Assembly (NCBI GenBank): GCA_964591105.1
Contig: CAZPZR010000084.1
Location: forward strand, 1 to 6,158
Reading direction: 5' to 3'
Length of the DNA stretch: 6,158 nt
Source of the DNA: CAZPZR01 sp964591105
GTDB lineage: Bacteria; Bacillota; Clostridia; Lachnospirales; Lachnospiraceae
Part shown: positions 1 through 5,511 of the stretch, piece after piece
Numbering within the stretch: the first letter of the stretch is position 1
How the letters are laid out: every line of letters begins with the position of its first letter
The notes under the pieces: generated by a model
What the model was told of the DNA's origin: nothing
The model's input: the letters and a program-made list of their open reading frames with translations, nothing else
The model's database searches: none
Made by a program: the position numbers and the translations under genes

Positions 1-2
1 AT

Positions 3-209
3 GTTAAGAAAAAAGGAGAAGCTGCAAAAGTAGCAATCCGTAACGTACGTCGTGATGGAAACGATGCATTCAAAAAATTAAAAGGATCTGACGTTTCAGA
101 AGATGAAATCAAAGATTTGGAAGATGAACTTCAGAAATTAACAGATAAGTATGTAAAAGAAGTTGACAAAGCAGTAGAAGTGAAGACAAAAGAAGTAATG
201 ACTGTTTAA
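3..209 (+). CDS. frr: Ribosome recycling factor, C-terminal part (5' end outside the window)
   Basis: Only the last 68 codons are present; the frame is fixed by the TAA at 207-209. The translation runs KKKGEAAKVAIRNVRRDG near the start and ends KTKEVMTV. This matches the C-terminal part of ribosome recycling factor, where the KVAIRNVRRDGND block leads into the long third helix of the three-helix bundle (QKLTDKYVKEVD). The full protein is usually about 185 residues, so roughly 115 N-terminal residues lie upstream. With EF-G, the cytoplasmic protein splits post-termination ribosomes so the subunits can be reused. frr next to uppS is a very common arrangement in Firmicutes and other bacteria. 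A hairpin terminator begins about 10 bases after the stop, so frr is probably the last gene of its own transcript. Nothing in the visible part looks damaged. Identification is firm. Confidence 0.95.
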   Translation, partial: VKKKGEAAKVAIRNVRRDGNDAFKKLKGSDVSEDEIKDLEDELQKLTDKYVKEVDKAVEVKTKEVMTV

Positions 210-219
210 TATTCCAGGG

Positions 220-251
220 AAAGAGTCTGTGAAATCAGGCTCTTTTCATTT
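220..251 (+). terminator. Rho-independent terminator after frr
   Basis: AAAGAGTCTG (220-229) pairs with CAGGCTCTTT (236-245). This gives a 10-bp stem with one G-T wobble and a six-base loop (230-235). The stem runs into a T-rich tail (243-251, interrupted by CA). It starts 10 bases after the frr stop and ends before uppS, so it separates frr from the envelope operon or only attenuates read-through into it. The short, interrupted T tract suggests incomplete termination. Confidence 0.75.
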
Positions 252-278
252 CTATGAAGGATAAGCCTTGAAAATAAT

Positions 279-284
279 GGAGGG
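279..284 (+). promoter_or_regulatory. Ribosome binding site that sets the uppS start
   Basis: GGAGGG lies 7 bases before the ATG at 292, which favours that codon. A second, weaker site, AAGGA at 257-261, lies 6 bases before an in-frame TTG at 268. The TTG start would add eight residues (LKIMEGTR, with Met at the initiator position) that do not resemble the usual UppS N-terminus. The stronger site and the ATG are therefore preferred. Confidence 0.7.
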
Positions 285-291
285 AACAAGG

Positions 292-1002
292 ATGATGAAG
301 ATGCCTCAACATGTGGCCATCATTTTGGATGGAAACGGACGCTGGGCGAAAGCAAAGGGAATGCCTCGTAATTATGGGCATGCACAAGGAAGTAAAAATG
401 TGGAAAGAATCTGTGAAGAGGCATGGAGAATGGGGATAAAATACCTGACAGTGTATGCATTTTCCACAGAGAACTGGAATCGTCCAAAAGAAGAAGTAGA
501 TGCACTGATGAAGTTGCTTAGAAATTACATGAAGACTTGTCTGAAAACTGCAGAGAAGAATGATATGAAGATTCGTGTGATTGGGGATAAATCCAGATTG
601 GATGAAGACATTCGTACAAGAATCGCGGAGTTAGAAGAAGCAACGAAGAACAATCAGGGATTGAACTTCCAGATTGCGATCAATTATGGAAGCAGAGACG
701 AAATCACAAGAGCAGTGAAGGCGTTGGCAAAAGACTGTGCAGATGGAAAAGTGAACGCAGAGGATATCAATGAATCTATGATTGAATCTTACTTAGACAC
801 ACACGATATTCCAGATCCAGATTTATTGATCCGTACAAGTGGGGAACAGAGATTGTCGAACTATTTGTTATGGCAGCTTGCTTATACAGAGTTTTATTTT
901 ACAGATGTTCCATGGCCAGATTTTTCAAAAGAAGAACTTTTAAAGGCTGTAGAACAGTTTAATCGCAGAGATAGACGCTATGGTGGCGTGAAGGAGGAAT
1001 AA
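292..1002 (+). CDS. uppS: Undecaprenyl diphosphate synthase (cis-prenyltransferase)
   Basis: The enzyme adds isoprene units from isopentenyl diphosphate to farnesyl diphosphate in cis, making the C55 lipid carrier for peptidoglycan and other wall polymers. It works in the cytoplasm at the membrane face. The 236-residue product has the family motifs in order: LDGNGRW at 12-18 with the Mg-binding Asp13, His30 in the NYGHAQG segment, FSTENW at 57-62, and RTSGEQR at 181-187 followed by LLWQLAYTE with Glu200. These spacings match the E. coli enzyme (D26, H43, R194, R200, E213, as recalled) with a constant offset of 13, so the fold appears intact. The start at 292 rests on the GGAGGG site 7 bases upstream; in-frame TTG 268 and ATG 277 are alternatives. 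It leads the uppS-cdsA-dxr-rseP operon. No convincing promoter is visible in the short gap after the frr terminator. Confidence 0.96.
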   Translation: MMKMPQHVAIILDGNGRWAKAKGMPRNYGHAQGSKNVERICEEAWRMGIKYLTVYAFSTENWNRPKEEVDALMKLLRNYMKTCLKTAEKNDMKIRVIGDKSRLDEDIRTRIAELEEATKNNQGLNFQIAINYGSRDEITRAVKALAKDCADGKVNAEDINESMIESYLDTHDIPDPDLLIRTSGEQRLSNYLLWQLAYTEFYFTDVPWPDFSKEELLKAVEQFNRRDRRYGGVKEE

Positions 1003-1003
1003 G

Positions 1004-1807
1004 ATGTTTAAGACAAGATTGATCAGTGGAATTGTAATGGTTCTGATCTTGATCGGTACAGTAGGATATGGCGGAATGGTATTGTTCGGTCTGCTTGCTG
1101 TGATCAGTTTGATTGGGATGTCAGAATTATATAAAGTCATGGGAATTGAAAAACAGTTACTTGGATTTGTAGGATATTTGGCAGCAATTGCTTATTACGG
1201 AGTGTTATGCGTAACGGGAATGCAGATGACAATGCTGTTCATCCTGTTCCTGATTCTGGTGATGGCTGTGTATGTATTTTCTTATCCAAAGTATCGTTCT
1301 GAGCAGATAATGACTGCATTCTTTGGACTGTTCTATGTAGCAGTTATGTTGTCTTATGTATATCAGACAAGAATGCTTTCTGATGGAGCAATCGTTGTAT
1401 GGCTCATCTTCTTAAGTTCCTGGGGATGTGATACTTGTGCGTACTGCGTGGGAATGTTGATTGGAAAGCATAAAATGGCACCAAAACTTAGCCCTAAGAA
1501 ATCTGTCGAAGGTGGAATTGGCGGTGTCGTAGGAGCAGCATTGTTAGGTGCATTATATGCGCTTGCTGTAAATCAGTGGGGCGGTGCAAGTGCAAATGCG
1601 CTTCATTATGCAATTATTTGTGGTGTTGGCGGAATGATCTCACAGATAGGAGATTTGGCGGCATCTGCAATTAAAAGAAATCATGATATTAAAGATTATG
1701 GAAAATTAATTCCAGGACATGGTGGGATTTTGGACCGTTTTGACAGCGTGATTTTCACAGCACCAGTTATTTATTATCTGGCTACAATGCTTGCTGGTAA
1801 TATCTAA
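1004..1807 (+). CDS. cdsA: Phosphatidate cytidylyltransferase (CDP-diglyceride synthase)
   Basis: This integral membrane enzyme makes CDP-diacylglycerol from CTP and phosphatidic acid, the branch point to phosphatidylglycerol, cardiolipin and phosphatidylserine. The 267-residue product is strongly hydrophobic with about seven to eight membrane segments, starting near residues 6-38. It carries the full CTP transferase signature at 221-247: SAIKR, then KD at 230-231, then PGHGG and LDRFD. Other conserved elements are DTCAY (143-147), the SPKKSVEGG loop (163-171) and the GD pair at 216-217 ahead of the signature. Length is normal for the family. The ATG is one base after the uppS stop, with AAGGAGG (991-997) inside the end of uppS and 6 bases before the start. 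The two genes are therefore co-transcribed and probably translationally coupled. Nothing is missing. Identification is firm. Confidence 0.96.
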   Translation: MFKTRLISGIVMVLILIGTVGYGGMVLFGLLAVISLIGMSELYKVMGIEKQLLGFVGYLAAIAYYGVLCVTGMQMTMLFILFLILVMAVYVFSYPKYRSEQIMTAFFGLFYVAVMLSYVYQTRMLSDGAIVVWLIFLSSWGCDTCAYCVGMLIGKHKMAPKLSPKKSVEGGIGGVVGAALLGALYALAVNQWGGASANALHYAIICGVGGMISQIGDLAASAIKRNHDIKDYGKLIPGHGGILDRFDSVIFTAPVIYYLATMLAGNI

Positions 1808-1825
1808 GAAGGGAAGGAACATATG

Positions 1826-2968
1826 ATGAAGAAAATAGCAATTCTTGGTTCGACAGGTTCTATTGGAACACAGACATTGGAAGTTGCAAGAGAAAATGGA
1901 GATTTGGAAGTTCTTGCACTTGCAGCAGGAAGTAATATTAAGCTTTTGGAAGAACAGATTCGTGAATTTTCTCCACGTCTGGTTGCAGTGTGGGATGAAA
2001 AGAAAGCTGCAGAGCTTCGTACAAATGTTGCAGATTTGAATGTGAAAGTTGTCTCTGGGATGGAAGGGCTGTTGGAAGTATCTGTTCTGGAAGATGTGGA
2101 AATACTAGTGACAGCAATTGTTGGGATGATTGGAATTCGTCCAACGATTGAAGCAATCAAAGCAGGAAAAGACATTGCACTTGCAAATAAAGAAACTTTG
2201 GTAACAGCTGGTCACATTATTATGCCGCTTGCAAAAGAAATGGGCGTAAAGATTTTACCAGTAGACAGCGAGCATAGTGCTATTTTCCAGTCCTTGCAGG
2301 GAAATACGCATGGGGCAATCCATAAGATTCTCCTGACAGCGTCTGGCGGGCCATTCCGTGGAAAAAAAGAAGAAGATTTGTTAAATATTCGTGTGGAAGA
2401 CGCATTGAAACATCCAAACTGGACCATGGGACAGAAAATTACCATTGATTCTTCTACAATGATCAATAAAGGTTTGGAAGTGATTGAAGCAAAATGGCTG
2501 TTTGATGTAGATGTGGATCGTGTTCAGGTAGTCGTGCAGCCACAGAGTATCATTCATTCGATGGTGGAATATGTCGATGGTGCTATTATGGCAGAACTTG
2601 GAACTCCAGATATGAAACTTCCAATCCAGTATGCGCTGTATTATCCAGAGAGAAGATATTTGCCAGGGGATAGATTGGATTTTTGGAGTTTAGGAAAAAT
2701 TGATTTTGAAAAACCAGATATGGAGACATTCTATGGTTTAGGACTTGCGTATGAAGCAGGCCGAGTTGGTGGAAGTCTTCCAACTGTATTTAATGCGGCA
2801 AATGAACTCGCAGTGAAGAAGTTCTTGAACCGCGAGATTAAATATCTTGAAATTATGGAAATTATTGAAGATTGCATGAAGGCTCATAAAAATATTGAGC
2901 ATCCGACTTTGGAGCAGATTCTGGAAACAGAAGCGGCAACTTATGAGCGGATTGAAAGCAGGAGGTAA
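1826..2968 (+). CDS. dxr: 1-deoxy-D-xylulose 5-phosphate reductoisomerase
   Basis: The enzyme converts DXP to 2-C-methyl-D-erythritol 4-phosphate with NADPH, the committed step of the MEP isoprenoid pathway and the target of fosmidomycin. The 380-residue product has an N-terminal NADPH-binding domain with GSTGSIG at 8-14 and ANKETLVTAG at 120-129. The catalytic domain has metal ligands in VDSEHSA (Asp147, Glu149) and in INKGLE (Glu218). It also has SGGPF at 173-177, the active-site flap HPNW at 196-199, and the C-terminal helical domain with GGSLPTVFNAANE at 315-327. Length and motif order are typical. Two adjacent ATGs exist: 1826 is chosen because AAGGA (1814-1818) is 7 bases upstream, while ATG 1823 would leave only 4. 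It lies between cdsA and rseP in the operon and supplies precursors for the C55 lipid made by UppS. Use of MEP rather than mevalonate fits Clostridia. Confidence 0.97.
   Translation: MKKIAILGSTGSIGTQTLEVARENGDLEVLALAAGSNIKLLEEQIREFSPRLVAVWDEKKAAELRTNVADLNVKVVSGMEGLLEVSVLEDVEILVTAIVGMIGIRPTIEAIKAGKDIALANKETLVTAGHIIMPLAKEMGVKILPVDSEHSAIFQSLQGNTHGAIHKILLTASGGPFRGKKEEDLLNIRVEDALKHPNWTMGQKITIDSSTMINKGLEVIEAKWLFDVDVDRVQVVVQPQSIIHSMVEYVDGAIMAELGTPDMKLPIQYALYYPERRYLPGDRLDFWSLGKIDFEKPDMETFYGLGLAYEAGRVGGSLPTVFNAANELAVKKFLNREIKYLEIMEIIEDCMKAHKNIEHPTLEQILETEAATYERIESRR
2960..2966 (+). promoter_or_regulatory. Ribosome binding site for rseP with a long spacer
   Basis: AGGAGGT overlaps the dxr stop codon (2966-2968) and sits 10 bases before a TTG. 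It is near-perfect in sequence but further from the start than usual. No ATG or GTG in frame lies nearby, and the resulting N-terminus (MGIILALLLF) fits the family, so the TTG is taken as the start. The overlap with the end of dxr suggests coupled translation. Confidence 0.65.
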
Positions 2969-2976
2969 AGAAAAGT

Positions 2977-4008
2977 TTGGGTATTATTTTAGCGTTACTA
3001 TTATTTAGTTTCATAGTCTTTTTCCATGAACTGGGACATTTCCTCGTGGCGAAAAAATGCGGGGTAGATGTAGAAGAATTTGCGGTTGGTATGGGACCAC
3101 TCCTCGTTTCTAAAGAGTACAAGGGAACCAAGTATTCTTTAAGATTGTTGCCGATTGGTGGATTCTGCGCCATGGGAGAAGATGAAGAAGCAACAGACTC
3201 CCCAAATAATTTTAATAACAAATCTGTATGGGCGAGAATTGCAGTTATTGCAGCGGGTGCGATTTTCAACTTTATACTGGCGCTTCTTTTGTCTATTGTG
3301 ATGGTAGGAATGACTGGCTATGATGCATCTGTAATTTCGGCAGTAGATGAAAATTATCCGGCAGCAGAAGCAGGCATGGAAGCGGGAGATAAGATTATCC
3401 GAATGGGAGATAAGAAAATCAACCTTTTCCGCGAAGTAACTATGTATAATCAGTATCATCAGGGAAAAGAAGTGGAAGTGACTTTCTTACATGATGGTGA
3501 GAAGAAAACAGCAACACTTCAGCCAGTGATGGACGAGGAATTAGGATATTATCGCTTTGGATTCAGTGGCGGAGCATATCAGAAAGCAAATGTTCTGACT
3601 GCAGTGCAATATGGCGTCTACGAAGTAAAATTTTGGATTTGTACAACTGTTGACAGTTTGAAAATGTTAATTACTGGTCAGGTTGGTGTGGATCAGTTAT
3701 CAGGACCGGTAGGAATTGTTGATGTTGTAGGGGATTCCTATGAGCAGACAAAGGATTATGGTGTAAAGATTGTATTTGAACAGCTTTTGTATTGGGCAAT
3801 CCTGTTATCAGCAAACCTTGGAGTTATGAATTTACTTCCACTTCCAGCGTTGGATGGAGGTCGATTGATTTTCCTATTCGTAGAAGCGATTCGTGGAAAA
3901 CGAGTACCACCAGAAAAAGAAGGGTATGTGCATACAATTGGAATCATTTTATTGATGCTTCTGATGGTGTTCGTGATGTTTAATGATATTAAACGTTTGT
4001 TTATGTAG
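2977..4008 (+). CDS. rseP: RseP-type site-2 intramembrane zinc metalloprotease
   Basis: A membrane-embedded protease of the M50 family (RseP in E. coli, RasP in Bacillus) that cuts transmembrane segments, such as anti-sigma factors after a first cleavage, and remnant signal peptides. In the 343-residue product, the first membrane segment contains the zinc motif HELGH at 17-21 (His17, Glu18, His21). Further features are a GGF loop near 61-63, a second membrane segment near 90-112 and a single PDZ-like domain at about 115-185 (from ISAVDENYPAAEAGM on). GPVGI is at 243-247. The conserved NLLPLPALDGG element is at 285-295, with Asp293 as the likely third zinc ligand. A final membrane segment is near 320-337. 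One PDZ domain and this length are typical of Firmicutes, whereas E. coli RseP has two. It starts with TTG, 8 bases after the dxr stop. Its natural substrate cannot be read from this window. It is the last gene of the operon. Confidence 0.93.
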   Translation: MGIILALLLFSFIVFFHELGHFLVAKKCGVDVEEFAVGMGPLLVSKEYKGTKYSLRLLPIGGFCAMGEDEEATDSPNNFNNKSVWARIAVIAAGAIFNFILALLLSIVMVGMTGYDASVISAVDENYPAAEAGMEAGDKIIRMGDKKINLFREVTMYNQYHQGKEVEVTFLHDGEKKTATLQPVMDEELGYYRFGFSGGAYQKANVLTAVQYGVYEVKFWICTTVDSLKMLITGQVGVDQLSGPVGIVDVVGDSYEQTKDYGVKIVFEQLLYWAILLSANLGVMNLLPLPALDGGRLIFLFVEAIRGKRVPPEKEGYVHTIGIILLMLLMVFVMFNDIKRLFM

Positions 4009-4025
4009 AGAATAAACGCTGAATG

Positions 4026-4070
4026 AAAACAAGTGCTTTAACGTAGGAATTGCGGTGAGGCACTTGTTTT
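4026..4070 (+). terminator. Terminator of the uppS-rseP operon
   Basis: AAAACAAGTGC (4026-4036) pairs perfectly with GCACTTGTTTT (4060-4070), an 11-bp stem. Pairing can continue inward through 4040/4056 with two wobbles. After one A-G mismatch, a small inner hairpin forms (4042-4045 with 4051-4054), leaving a five-base loop. The T run closes the stem instead of following it, and a matching A run is on the 5' arm. The structure could therefore act from either strand, and release on this strand may be moderate. Confidence 0.75.
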
Positions 4071-4107
4071 AGAATAAAAAATAACTGGAAATGTGGGAAA
4101 TGCGATT

Positions 4108-4710
4108 ATGAAAAATGGAAATGAGAACCAGCAGATGATCATTCGAAGTGCGCGGAAATCAGACGCAAAAGCGTTGCTGGAAATCTACGCGCCTTATGTG
4201 AGAACTACAGCAATTACATATGAATATGAAGTACCATCTGTGGAGGAATTCGAAGGAAGAATTGCGCATATACAGGAAAAATATCCTTATTTAGTCGCTG
4301 AGAAAGATGGAAAAATCCTTGGTTATGCGTACGCAGGCGCATTTCATGTGAGGGCTGCTTATGAGTGGGCAGTGGAGACATCTATTTATCTGAGAGAAGA
4401 TCAAAGAGGCAATGGACTGGGACGAAAAATGTATGATGCGTTGGAAAAAGCTTTGAAAGCACAAAATATTTTGAATGTCTATGCTTGTATTGCATTTCCA
4501 GAAGTGGAAGATGAATACCTGACGATGAATAGCGTGAATTTTCACAAACATTTGGGATACAAAGAGACAGCTATATTCAAAGAGTGTGCAATCAAATTCC
4601 ATCGGTGGTATCATATGATGTGGATGGAAAAAAGAATTGGGGAACATACTTCACATCCAGAACCGGTGATTCCTTATTGGAAATTAGAAAAAAATACGAT
4701 GGGAGAGTAA
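4108..4710 (+). CDS. GNAT N-acetyltransferase, phosphinothricin acetyltransferase-like
   Basis: The product (200 residues from this start) matches the GNAT group that includes phosphinothricin and methionine-sulfone/sulfoximine acetyltransferases, which move acetyl from acetyl-CoA to small amino-acid-like amines. The N-terminal block begins near residue 12 with IRSARKSDAKALLEIYAPYV, followed by a TTAITYEYE stretch, GYAYAG at 72-77 on a core strand, and RAAYEW. The acetyl-CoA pyrophosphate loop is RGNGLG at 100-105. NSVNFHKHLGY at 141-151 is the usual late-helix motif. A tail of about 20 residues after MEKRIGEH is longer than in many members. The start is uncertain: GTG 4093 and ATG 4135 are in frame and none has a strong ribosome binding site; GGGA at 4095-4098 best serves ATG 4108. 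The true substrate cannot be told, and such genes are often annotated as resistance genes without proof. It starts after the operon terminator and is probably co-transcribed with the next gene. Confidence 0.85.
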   Translation: MKNGNENQQMIIRSARKSDAKALLEIYAPYVRTTAITYEYEVPSVEEFEGRIAHIQEKYPYLVAEKDGKILGYAYAGAFHVRAAYEWAVETSIYLREDQRGNGLGRKMYDALEKALKAQNILNVYACIAFPEVEDEYLTMNSVNFHKHLGYKETAIFKECAIKFHRWYHMMWMEKRIGEHTSHPEPVIPYWKLEKNTMGE

Positions 4711-4714
4711 TGAG

Positions 4715-4975
4715 ATGAATTCGTATATAGCGTTGCTTCTTATGGTGATAAATGGTGTGGCATTTTTCATGTATGGAGTGGACAAGAGAAGAGCTGTGAA
4801 GCATCAGTGGAGAATATCGGAAGCTGCGCTGCTTGGAATAGCATTTTGTGGTGGGAGTGTGGGTGCGCTCCTGGGGATGAAAACATTTCACCACAAGACG
4901 AAACACTGGAAGTTTAAAATTTTAGTACCTTTATTTTTACTCCTGCACATCGGGATATATGTGGTGTTAGGATAA
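4715..4975 (+). CDS. DUF1294 family small membrane protein
   Basis: The 86-residue protein matches the DUF1294 family pattern: a first hydrophobic helix (about 4-21) ending in MYGVDKRRA, then RISEAALL, a glycine-rich second helix (GGSVGALLGM, 46-55), the conserved FHHKTKHWKF (58-67), and a last hydrophobic helix (about 68-85). Two or three membrane segments with a basic loop are likely. The family is found across bacteria and is sometimes fused to a cold-shock domain. Its function is not established and none is assigned here. The ATG is 4 bases after the stop of the acetyltransferase gene, with GGGAG (4701-4705) 9 bases upstream inside that gene, so the two are co-transcribed. The length is normal for stand-alone members. 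The identification rests on the YGxDK...RI.E...GG..GA..GM..F.HKT pattern. Confidence 0.85.
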   Translation: MNSYIALLLMVINGVAFFMYGVDKRRAVKHQWRISEAALLGIAFCGGSVGALLGMKTFHHKTKHWKFKILVPLFLLLHIGIYVVLG

Positions 4976-5018
4976 GAATTTAGATAAACGATTGTAAATA
5001 AGAAATGAGGATGAAGAC

Positions 5019-5429
5019 ATGGTTAGACCAATAGTGAAAGATGTGTTTTTCCTGGGGCAGAAATCTGAACCAGCGGGAAAAGAAGACGTAGGTGTTATCC
5101 GAGACCTTGAAGATACGTTGCAGGCGAATGCCGAACATTGTGTAGGTATGGCGGCGAATATGATTGGAGTAAAAAAACGAATCATTATCGTGGATGCTGG
5201 TTTTATGAGATTGGTAATGCTGAATCCGGAAATTACAAAAAAAGAAGGTCCTTATGAAGTGGAAGAAGGATGCTTGTCATTATTAGGTGTGAGAAAAACA
5301 ACCAGATATGAAAAAATAGAAGTTTCCTATCAGGATAAAAATTTCCAAAAGAAACGACAGAGCTTCACTGGCTGGACGGCACAGATCATACAGCATGAAA
5401 TCGATCATTGCAACGGAATTGTGATATAA
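5019..5429 (+). CDS. Peptide deformylase-like protein with substituted motif I
   Basis: Peptide deformylases remove the formyl group from the N-terminal Met of new proteins, using a metal held by one Cys and two His. This 136-residue protein keeps motif II EGCLS (83-87, metal ligand Cys85) and motif III QHEIDH (125-130: His126, catalytic Glu127, His130). Motif I, normally GxGLAAxQ, reads CVGMAANM (41-48), so the Gln that forms the oxyanion hole (Gln50 in E. coli, as recalled) is Met48. The first Gly is Cys41. The chain ends six residues after HEIDH, without the C-terminal helix of longer forms. From memory, similar short proteins with GMAANMIG occur widely in Clostridia and lactic acid bacteria beside a canonical deformylase, so this is probably a paralogue and not the housekeeping enzyme. 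Activity is unproven. GAGG (5007-5010) is 8 bases before the ATG. The stop overlaps a TATAAT sequence. Confidence 0.85.
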   Translation: MVRPIVKDVFFLGQKSEPAGKEDVGVIRDLEDTLQANAEHCVGMAANMIGVKKRIIIVDAGFMRLVMLNPEITKKEGPYEVEEGCLSLLGVRKTTRYEKIEVSYQDKNFQKKRQSFTGWTAQIIQHEIDHCNGIVI

Positions 5430-5449
5430 TGAGCGAATCGTGCTATAAT
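5419..5449 (+). promoter_or_regulatory. Possible tandem extended -10 promoter for the 160-residue protein gene
   Basis: Two TGnTATAAT sequences are seen: TGATATAAT (5422-5430) and TGCTATAAT (5441-5449). Both match the extended -10 consensus exactly. Neither has a good -35 at 16-18 bases; TTGTGA (5419-5424) lies 19 bases before the second box. Extended -10 promoters can work without a -35. Starts would be expected near 5437 and 5456, just before the next gene. This is inferred from sequence alone and could be a by-product of the repeat. Confidence 0.45.
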
Positions 5450-5456
5450 GAGCGCA
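5421..5456 (+). repeat. Two 17-base direct repeats, 19 bases apart
   Basis: Copy 1 (5421-5437) and copy 2 (5440-5456) share GTG[A/C]TATAATGAGCG[A/C]A, differing at two of 17 positions and separated by two bases. Copy 1 spans the stop codon of the deformylase-like gene. Each copy contains a perfect extended -10 box. A tandem duplication at the end of the upstream gene is the simplest explanation. Confidence 0.75.
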
Positions 5457-5475
5457 AGCGAGCAGGAGCAAGCGA
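5454..5475 (+). repeat. Short GC-richer repeat patch (GCAAGCGA twice)
   Basis: GCAAGCGA occurs at 5454-5461 and again at 5468-5475, linked by GCAGGA. The related GAGCGA at 5431-5436 lies just upstream. The patch is clearly richer in G and C than its surroundings. It may belong to a small repeat family dispersed in the genome, but only one locus is visible here. Confidence 0.4.
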
Positions 5476-5511
5476 ATGGAATCAAGAAAGGCTTGGGTTA
5501 AAGAGAGATGA
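5476..5511 (+). CDS. Possible 11-codon leader peptide coupled to the next gene
   Basis: ATG 5476 opens MESRKAWVKER and stops at TGA 5509-5511. The stop overlaps the ATG of the next gene as ATGA (5508-5511). AGGAG (5464-5468) is 7 bases before this ATG, a good ribosome binding site. The next gene's own ATG has only AAGAGAG directly against it, which is poorly placed. Ribosomes could therefore load on the mini-frame and restart at the overlap. There is no codon run typical of amino-acid attenuators. With 11 codons, chance cannot be excluded. Confidence 0.35.
   Translation: MESRKAWVKER

Noticed and set aside
163..168. Perfect TTGACA, possible -35 for uppS, inside frr
   Set aside because: No -10-like hexamer lies 16-18 bases downstream (186-191 is ACAAAA), and the bases are explained by the Val-Asp-Lys codons of frr.
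1845..2039. 64-codon frame inside dxr on the + strand
   Set aside because: It is out of frame within the conserved NADPH-binding region of dxr and has no family resemblance.
1804..2175. 123-codon open frame on the minus strand opposite dxr
   Set aside because: Its translation is low-complexity Ser/Thr/Ile-rich with no family resemblance, it is fully opposite the dxr coding sequence, and no ribosome binding site supports it.
2862..3269. 135-codon open frame on the minus strand across the dxr/rseP junction
   Set aside because: It lies opposite two well-identified genes, shows no recognisable domain and is a by-product of their codon use.
4064..4092. Promoter for the acetyltransferase gene between the terminator and its start
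   Set aside because: TAGAAT (4070-4075) has only TTGCGG upstream, at a 14-base spacer, and TTGTTT (4064-4069) has no -10 at 17 bases; neither pair is convincing.
4291..4647. 118-codon open frame on the minus strand opposite the acetyltransferase gene
   Set aside because: It is rich in His, Phe, Cys and Ser as expected from reverse reading of the GNAT gene, with no start signal or motif.
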